DNA of 64,000 bases. Origin: Lomentospora prolificans. Taxonomy: Eukaryota > Ascomycota > Sordariomycetes > Microascales > Microascaceae. The stretch is from the NCBI GenBank assembly GCA_029532625.1, contig JARFXM010000009.1:2666001-2730000 (forward strand), in the 5' to 3' direction. A program made the position numbers and the translations under genes. Shown one piece after another: positions 57,532 through 64,000 of this stretch (positions are counted from its first letter, which is position 1; every line of letters begins with the position of its first letter). The notes beneath the pieces were generated by a model. That model was not told the DNA's origin. It saw only the letters and a program-made list of their open reading frames with translations, and ran no database searches.

Positions 57532-58787
57532 ATGGCCGCTGTCGAAGTCGCGCCGGTGGCCGCAGAAGTGCCCGCATCTGGGGACGAGCTGGTCCAACCG
57601 ACTCAGGACTTGAGCCTTTCAGATGGCTCGAAACCTGATAAGCAGGATGTCCCGGCGCACAGGTCTCATGATCCGGACAATAACAGGAAGCGGTCGGACC
57701 CCTTCCAGTTCGGGAATCGCTACTTGGGCGAACAGGACGATGTCTTCGAGTTCAATGCCTGGGACCATGTCGAGACTGACGACGCATACAAGCAGTATGC
57801 CGAAATTCAGTATGAGAAGCAGCGTCAGTCTCCGGCGTCTGATTTTGATAAAAGTGAGTCTCTACAGTCTACTACCTTGCTTTATTCACCTTGGAGCAAC
57901 GTGCTCCGTGATGTAGTGATGATACCCAAAAATGCATAGTTCATCTGATAAAACAGTTGATGACCAACCTATCCTTCTTTCGCTCCCATCTGATACATCA
58001 TCGTCTTTTCTACGTTTCCCCTTACGCTCGCTAGCCTCGTCTTTAGACCTGTTGGCTAACAAACTTGGCGTTTCTAGGGAGATTCAATGCCGAACCCGCT
58101 CGATGGTGGAACAATTTTTATAAAAATAATGCTGCAAACTTCTTCAAGGACCGGAAGTGGCTCCAGCAAGAGTTCCCCATCCTCTCGGACGTAACAAAGG
58201 AAGACGCTGGTTCCCAGGTGGTACTTGAAGTTGGTGCTGGTGCCGGAAACACAGCCTTCCCCCTGATTGCCAGGAACAAGAATCCTCAATTAAAGGTACA
58301 CGCGTGTGACTACTCTAAGAAGGCCGTAGAGGTTATGCGCAGCCAGGAAACGTATAACACGGATGTCATCCAAGCCGATGTCTGGGACGTGACCGGCGAT
58401 GAACTCCCCCCTGGGCTTGGTGAAGGCACCGTGGATGTTATCGTGATGATTTTCATCTTCTCTGCTCTCTCTCCTAAAGAATGGGATAAAGCCGTGGATA
58501 ACCTCTACCGACTACTGAAGCCGGGTGGGCATGTCTGCTTCCGAGACTATGGGAGAGGAGACCTCGCTCAAGTTCGCTTCAAGAAGAACCGCTATCTAGA
58601 CGAGAACTTTTACGTACGAGGTGACGGGACGAGGGTCTACTTCTTTGAAGAGGATGAACTAACCAAGATCTGGGGTGATAAGTTTGATATCGATGCTTTG
58701 GGCCGGGATAATAGACTCCTAGTCAACAGAGCATCGCGTATCAAAATGTATCGATGTTGGATACAGGGTCGGTTTAGGAAGAAGTAG
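57532..58787 (+). CDS. TRM140: tRNA N3-methylcytidine methyltransferase (Trm140/METTL2 type)
   Basis: Makes m3C32 in the anticodon loop of certain Thr and Ser tRNAs. Two exons, 57532-57853 and 58078-58787, encode 343 aa. The N-terminal 70 residues are disordered and acidic. The family's RNA-binding entry follows: DPFQFGNRYL, DDVFEFNAWDHVETDD, RRFNAEPARWWNNFYKNNAANFFKDRKWL. The SAM-binding motif I is VLEVGAGAGN, then VHACDYSKKAVE and IQADVWD. VIVMIFIFSALSP and LLKPGGHVCFRDYGRGDLAQ are motifs IV and V. A joined codon (AGG) at the intron restores DFDKRRFNAEPARWW. Unlike budding yeast, no actin-binding domain is fused. It is the usual size for filamentous fungi. Confidence 0.93.
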
Positions 58788-59135
58788 AAGGAAAAAAAAA
58801 AAAAATAGAAACCTGGTACCCCCATACGTACATCCTTCTCATCCTCGAAAGTCCTGCGCAAGTCAGGAATTGCCCCATCAAGAATCGCCTGCTCAGGATA
58901 TCACAGCAGCGATTAAAATAGATATCAAAGAGGTGATTAATAAGTCCGATCGATTATACTAAAGGTAAGTGAAAATCTGAACAAAAACGAAAAACGCCGG
59001 TGCCACGTACTGTGCTAGTGGCTATATAAAAGGAGCTAGTAGCGTTATATATTACAGTAGCGATTGAAATAGATGTTGCAAACCTAGTCGATAAGGCTAA
59101 TTCAAAATGTGTGTTACCGCTCCAGCAGCATAAAG
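58788..59135. other. convergent 3' region with a diverged direct repeat
   Basis: 348 bp, AT-rich. Two related stretches, CAGCGATTAAAATAGAT (from about 58906) and TAGCGATTGAAATAGAT (from about 59058), lie about 150 bp apart, possibly a decayed duplication. No coding sequence. Confidence 0.5.
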
Positions 59136-60419
59136 TTAGTACAGCAATGTCTCTCGCATGACGGTTCTCTCCTCGTGAGTGATTCCAATGAAATCTAAGT
59201 ATGCATCTATACCCCCAAACTTATCCTGAACCAGCTTGTCCACGCTCTCGATGAGATCCTTCATGGTGTAGGCCCAGGAGGGCGGCAGCCCGATCAATGA
59301 GATTTCCTCAATGATCTGGTCTCTCCTTGACGCAAGTTCGGCATTAGTGCGGGCGTAATCATGCTCAATGGCTTGTCTCGGTACACGAAGGGCCATGAGT
59401 GTAAGGGCAACGACGAGGCCCGTTCGGTCTTTCCCAAGGGAGCAATGCGCGACGATTGGGAGGTTGGTCGGGGTGGTGTACGTGCGGAGGGCCTGCATCG
59501 CATGTTGAGTATGTATTTCACCTCAAGGTGGAGGGCAAATGAATAGCGCCTAATGGAAAGCGAGGGCCCCAAAGCAAGAGAATGATACGCATACCTTTGC
59601 TATATCGGCGCCACAATTCTCCATAGTATCCAGTTGTGTACCAACCAGCCCGCGCGGAACCATGCATTCACGGACAACGATGCTGACGGCTCGGTGACGT
59701 TGTCCAAAGATGAAAAGTATAATGATCCATCTGGGAGAGCGGACTAACATTCAGCGACGGAGTTCGAGTTTCGGGGTCCCACCACTCCCACTACCGATGG
59801 GTATCGTTCTTACATGAAAGTCAACCATGATAGCTGGCCTAACAACAGCCTCTCGTAGGCTTTTCCCGTGATGGAAATATGGTAATAATTCGCTACGGGT
59901 AGAGTAGCCGAAGGCGAGTCCGAGGGGCTGCCGCGGCCTCCATGCTTTGTTGCTTGATCGGCCCTCTCCGTGCTGTGAGGGCGTTAGCTAAGTTCGCCCA
60001 TAGCTCCTCGTATTCCCTGACACCGTCCAAGACTTACTTAGAGCGAAGGTCTAGGATGGACTTTAGGCCAATATCCTGGAGAAGAACATATTTATCCTCA
60101 GGTGTCGCGTCGTCTTCGCGACAAGATCCCACGTTTGAGTTAGCAACTGCCGGAATACGTTGGCGTTTCTCAGCCAGCGAAACGTGGGGTTACATGACAC
60201 ATACCTAGCCGGGCTGACCGGAATAGGAGCCCTTCGCGGAGCCGTCTAAGCGGTGCAAGATGCCGTTAGTATGCGTGGTTAGAAGCTTCGCAAAGAAAGC
60301 GCGGAACGGGGAGTCTCGGCCCCCTCACCATACCTTTCGCCGAGAAAGTCGTTGACTGACTTGCCAACATCTCGGAAGTTGGCGACGCTATGAACCTCTG
60401 GGGTACGGGTAAGGGTCAT
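59136..60419 (-). CDS. protein tyrosine phosphatase (IphP / Tyr_phosphatase3 family)
   Basis: Six exons, 60419-60334, 60245-60205, 60113-60038, 59972-59814, 59730-59595 and 59492-59136, encode 284 aa. This family dephosphorylates Tyr and, in some members, Ser or Thr or phosphoinositides. The N-terminus has the family entry motif VANFRDVGKSVN. LLFRSARLDDATPEDKYVL and GLKSILDLRSNTE follow. The catalytic loop is HCSLGKDRTG, with the nucleophile Cys and the Arg in CX5R spacing. Asp-rich TrpPD-loop residues are not obvious. The C-terminal part has GLPPSWAYTMKDLIESVDK. Five small introns give a dense, intron-rich structure unlike the neighbours. A hydrophobic stretch (WIIILFIFG) lies just ahead of the catalytic region. 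The 66-nt third intron has a clear GCTAAC branch site. Physiological substrate unknown. Confidence 0.85.
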
Positions 60420-63204
60420 TGCAGGCGCTGGACTCTGGGTACTGATAGAAGCTAGAGTTTGGATTGCTTTCGATCTACCCCCCCTTTCAAGAAGAAGACG
60501 CGGTTAAGGTCCTCGATGAAGACTCGGGACTGAAGAATTAGCACGGCAAAAGAGGATCTAAATCCTGACGAGACGGTGATATATACGCAGAGATAAAAAC
60601 CCCTTTCGCCCTTTTCCGCGTGCGACCTCTGCTTTCAGTTACAGTTGACCCGAGGCAGGAGACATGTAGATTAAAGCGGATCAACAACTACCCGCTCATG
60701 GACTCAACCCAGTCGTTGCCAGCTAGTATTCAAGGTTTGCGAACGAGTAGCTTGCATCCACCCAGCTCCTGGCATTTCCCAGGTACGGGAGTGGATAGAC
60801 TAAGAATGACAAAGGGACCTCGGCCAGGCTAATGTTCGGAGAATTATACATTCAAAGCGAGGCTGGCTCACATCGATTGATCGCGACGTTGAAAGACCCT
60901 GGCGATGAGTCAGGGATTTTCTCTATGAAGAAGTATTCGGGCATTCTCGTCTCGGGTGTAATGATTTGTTGAAGCTTGTGGTTGAACATCAAGAGCACAA
61001 GGCCCATAACTCCTTGGATCGATGGCGAGTGGAACCATGAATCAGAGCCCCTGGCCCCCAGTTGTTTGGTAGACCCGCGGTACACTGTCGCTCGAGTAGA
61101 ACCGGCCGAATGTCGATCCCTTTCCTTGCTCATAACTTCTGAGCGCACCGGGTGCGCGCGAAGTGGTGGAACCCATCAGTTTGAGAGTAGAGGAGAAACG
61201 TTATCAATCATGAGCTTTGCTTTTAGTGCCGTGTCTACACCGCTTCCAGCTCCAAATATTCCTAACAAGGAGATGCAGTGATAGCCGTAACCGGAATCTT
61301 AAGCTCATTTAGGCCAGGCGAAGGCCGACGGCCGATATCCGAAAGAGGACTTCAAGGCTAGCATGCGATTCCTCATCAACAACAAAGGGCTACTGAGGAA
61401 TTGAGTTTGGCGGTGCTTCCACAAGAGCACACGGGGAATTAGCGCACACCCATCTACCGAATTGGTAGGACAACATATAATACTCTTTATCAGCCACCTA
61501 GTCACCGCCAGCTGGTTGAAACTCCTTAGCCGGCTAACACACTAAAAATACTGCCGTACCCTCGATGAGTGGTTCTCCGAGGTCCCCTATGAACAGCCAG
61601 GATGTGGGACTAAGCCAGCGAGCAGTTGGAGGCAACAGGACTGTATCCGTACAGAGCCAGCATCAACCTTGCTGCCACAGGAGTGGACATGTGCTGGCTG
61701 TGGGGGGAGGTTGGCGGCCCTTCATAGGTGGAAAGCCAGCAGCTGGCTAGAAATGACGTAACGCCCAGGCCTCCTGATCCACTGTTACATTGACAGTGGA
61801 CAATGCCAGGCGAGGTAAGTCTCTCGGCGACAGGGTTGCGGGACAGAGCAGCCCTACAGCAAAGTCGCTCGCCTCATATGCACTAACTCTTCAGGTGTTC
61901 GTGGCGGAAGCTTTGCATCGTAATGACTATAATTATATCGTTAATGCTGGCTATTGGGGTGCCGCCGTGTTGGGATGAACTCAAGTCCCTGTTTGCGAGG
62001 TACGGCAGGAGGAGCATGAATGCTGGCGACCAAACCAGGCGCTGGCCAGCTGGTATGGCCAATACTGTGCTATTTTGGGCGGTTGGGCCAGCTGACTTCT
62101 CCGGTTCGGCTGATTCTCCTGCCTCTCGCACTTCCCGTACGAGGCATTGGGGAATTTTTCCTCGACTCCCTTCAACATGTAATCGTTAAGCCGGACATAT
62201 TCTATCATTACAACTAGGAACTGGGCCGGTATCAAAAGTATCTCGGCCCTGTCAACTATCTCACCCACCGCGGTATGACGCTCGATGCAAAATGCAAGTG
62301 GTCCCGTCGCGGGGCCCTTGTATGGAGGGTATCAATCAGTGCGTGTACACCACGACAAGGCTCAGCTAGTCGGGGCGATGGAGAAGCGGGCGCGTGATGC
62401 CCTTGACCATATCAAGACGAAGCTTTCAACGCCACATCAGGAAGTTCTGCTCCTAGTCGTTTACATTGGCTCGTGGCCCTCCTTTCGCAGAGTCCAACGA
62501 ACGAAAGGGTGGGCTCTTGCTAACTCTCATCGGAGGATTGCTTTGAGACACCACCTGAAAATGTACCCTTACCTCATGCCTTTTCGGCAACCGCTATACC
62601 CAACTGGACGTCATACATCAGATCGCTCCACGAGATGCGTTAGTGACCTGACGCCCCCGACGATGCCAAGCATGCAGCGGATGATGATGCAACTTCGTCG
62701 TGCACTATCTAGCATCCCCGCCACTTGCGGCCAGCTCCGCGAACCTGCTAAGGTAATTGTTGCTGCGAGGGATCGGAGCGAGGGCTCACCCACGGCTTTC
62801 CCGGGAAGTCCACCTGGACATTGTTTTAACGTTCCGCGCTTGTCACGATCTGTGATATTTTCGTCATTTCTTTTTCTTGCCCTTTGCTATTTCTTATTTC
62901 AGTTCAAAGGTTACATTCATCAAGCCCTACCTAGAATTTACTCCTCTTCCCGCTCTCGCTCCCCTCTCTCTCATCATTGATGAAACAGGTGTTCCCTCTT
63001 TGGACATAACCCGCCGGCGTTTTCGTCAACTCGAACAACACCGATACTCACAATACAAGGCACCCATTGTCGTCCATTGCCCGCCCTCCCCTCGCGTCAC
63101 CCCAAGAATATTTATCGGGGAACCCTGGATGGCGAGGTGAATGGATTATATAGCACCTATATTCGAATCGAATCTGCCACTCGCCATCCCTCAACTAGAC
63201 CACG
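60420..63204. other. intergenic (2.8 kb)
   Basis: Lies between the phosphatase start and the eisosome gene start, so it holds two outward promoters. Several AGCTGG/CCAGCT-type words occur at 61510-62050, but I found no exact CCAGCCAGC copy. From about 62850 on the plus strand is pyrimidine-rich and is the likely eisosome leader. The frame 62285-62980 has no domain and unsettled codon use. No gene is supported. Confidence 0.5.
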
Positions 63205-64000
63205 ATGGCTCAAGTCCATTCAGAGCAGCCAAGCTCGTGTAAGTCAGGCCACATCTCCCCATATCGTGTGAAGTCAATTCATCCCAGGAGCTACCTACTT
63301 ACTTCAGATTTTCTACGTTATAGCGGCTATTGCAGCTGGAAAGTTGAAATACGCAGACCCGAGAACTTTGCCTAGTTATCCCTCGCGCGGCCTTCCCCAA
63401 GATGCCACCGCTTCGGCCGCTGCCGCACTTGGATGGGCCAAAAACAGGAGTGGCTCTCTTTCCGGTCCACACCTTGTCAGTGAAAGGAATACGTCGCCTT
63501 CCGCGACCGCCGCGGCTTCATTCGCCACAAACCCAAAAGCTGTACAAAGGCACGCAAAGTCGGTTCGCGAGGCCAAGCGCAAACCAACGACAACGACCAC
63601 AGCGGCGCATCGCCACAGTTTATCTCAAGATAACTGGGGAAACTCGGCGGCGTGTCTTGCTTTCAAATCGCAGCCGTCTCAATTGAAGCCAACCAACAAG
63701 CCTACAGTTCACCACGAACGCCACTCCTCGCTGGCAGCAGCGCAAGAAGCGACGACATCACGGCCGAGGTCCATGTCGTCACCACTCATGAAGCAGCGTG
63801 GCCCTGGTCTGGCTGACAGTAGTGCAACCCAAAGATGGTCATTTGTGCCGGAACTATCGCCCTCGGCGGAATACGGTTCAATCCCAACTACCATGTTAGA
63901 TCGCAGCATGTACACATCAAACCCTCCGGTGAGCGTGGAGGTCGAAGAAAAGAGGAAGGCGGATGAGTTGCACTCGTCGGCCGTGGCGCTAGCAAGACAA
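63205..64000 (+). CDS. EIS1: eisosome protein 1-like, 5' part (runs off the window)
   Basis: Eisosome protein 1 is a filament-associated peripheral membrane protein of the plasma membrane eisosome. Exon 1 is 63205-63238; exon 2 starts at 63324 and continues past the end. The joined N-terminus reads MAQVHSEQPSSSAIAAGKLKYADPRTLPSYPSRGLPQDATASAAAALGWAKNR. The order LKYADPR-LPSYPS-AAALGWA is the family's conserved N-terminal block. Ser/Ala/Lys-rich, low-complexity sequence follows and the last codons are DELHSSAVALARQ. The acceptor after GTTATAG is needed: the more obvious CAG acceptor 16 bases earlier leads to a stop after about 24 codons. Full length is likely much more than the 239 residues visible here. 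Confidence 0.75.

Noticed and set aside
62285..62980. 231-codon frame before the eisosome gene
   Set aside because: No domain and unsettled codon use; its distal part is the pyrimidine-rich leader.

Overview
The window reads as nuclear DNA of a filamentous ascomycete, most likely a Sordariomycete. It has many short introns (about 58-230 nt) with GTRNGT-type donors and CTRAY-like branch sites, about 50-55% GC coding DNA, and a typical fungal housekeeping set: Set1, tropomyosin, Big1, Trm112, EMC2, eisosome protein 1, and an F-BAR/DEP/RhoGAP protein. Nearly all multi-exon models were joined by hand from the sequence, and every complete model has a coding length divisible by three. I see no rRNA, tRNA, CRISPR or intact transposon.

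Layout: 1-10.8 kb holds no gene I can support. 10.8-11.6 kb has a small conserved orphan gene. 13.7-20.4 kb has SET1 and a basic, KEN/D-box-like nuclear-type protein, both on the minus strand. 20.9-29.6 kb is a compact housekeeping block: tropomyosin, RRP17, BIG1, TRM112, cyclophilin B, mitochondrial uS13 and an M19 dipeptidase. 32.3-39.3 kb has an Rgd2/Rga8-type RhoGAP facing the AP-3 delta subunit.

39.9-45.5 kb is the unusual part. A bacterial-type, bis-MGD-class molybdopterin oxidoreductase (977 aa, Nas/Nap/Fdh-like) is divergent from a MobA-like molybdenum cofactor guanylyltransferase. The latter is tail-to-tail with a stand-alone MoeA-like molybdenum insertase. Eukaryotic molybdoenzymes normally use plain molybdopterin and need no MobA, and fungal MoeA normally comes as a fusion, so these three genes look like an acquired, self-contained enzyme-plus-cofactor module.

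46.5-60.4 kb returns to ordinary genes: COQ10, a ubiquitin-like-domain coiled-coil protein, a secreted glycerophosphodiesterase, EMC2, a Trm140-type tRNA methyltransferase and a tyrosine phosphatase. The window ends inside the 5' part of an eisosome protein 1 gene (63.2 kb onward). Other points of interest are a cyclophilin B gene whose last intron can switch an ER-retention tail for a membrane anchor, two genes whose start codon lies at or across the first splice junction, and a 9-mer (CCAGCCAGC) that recurs in the intergenic DNA.
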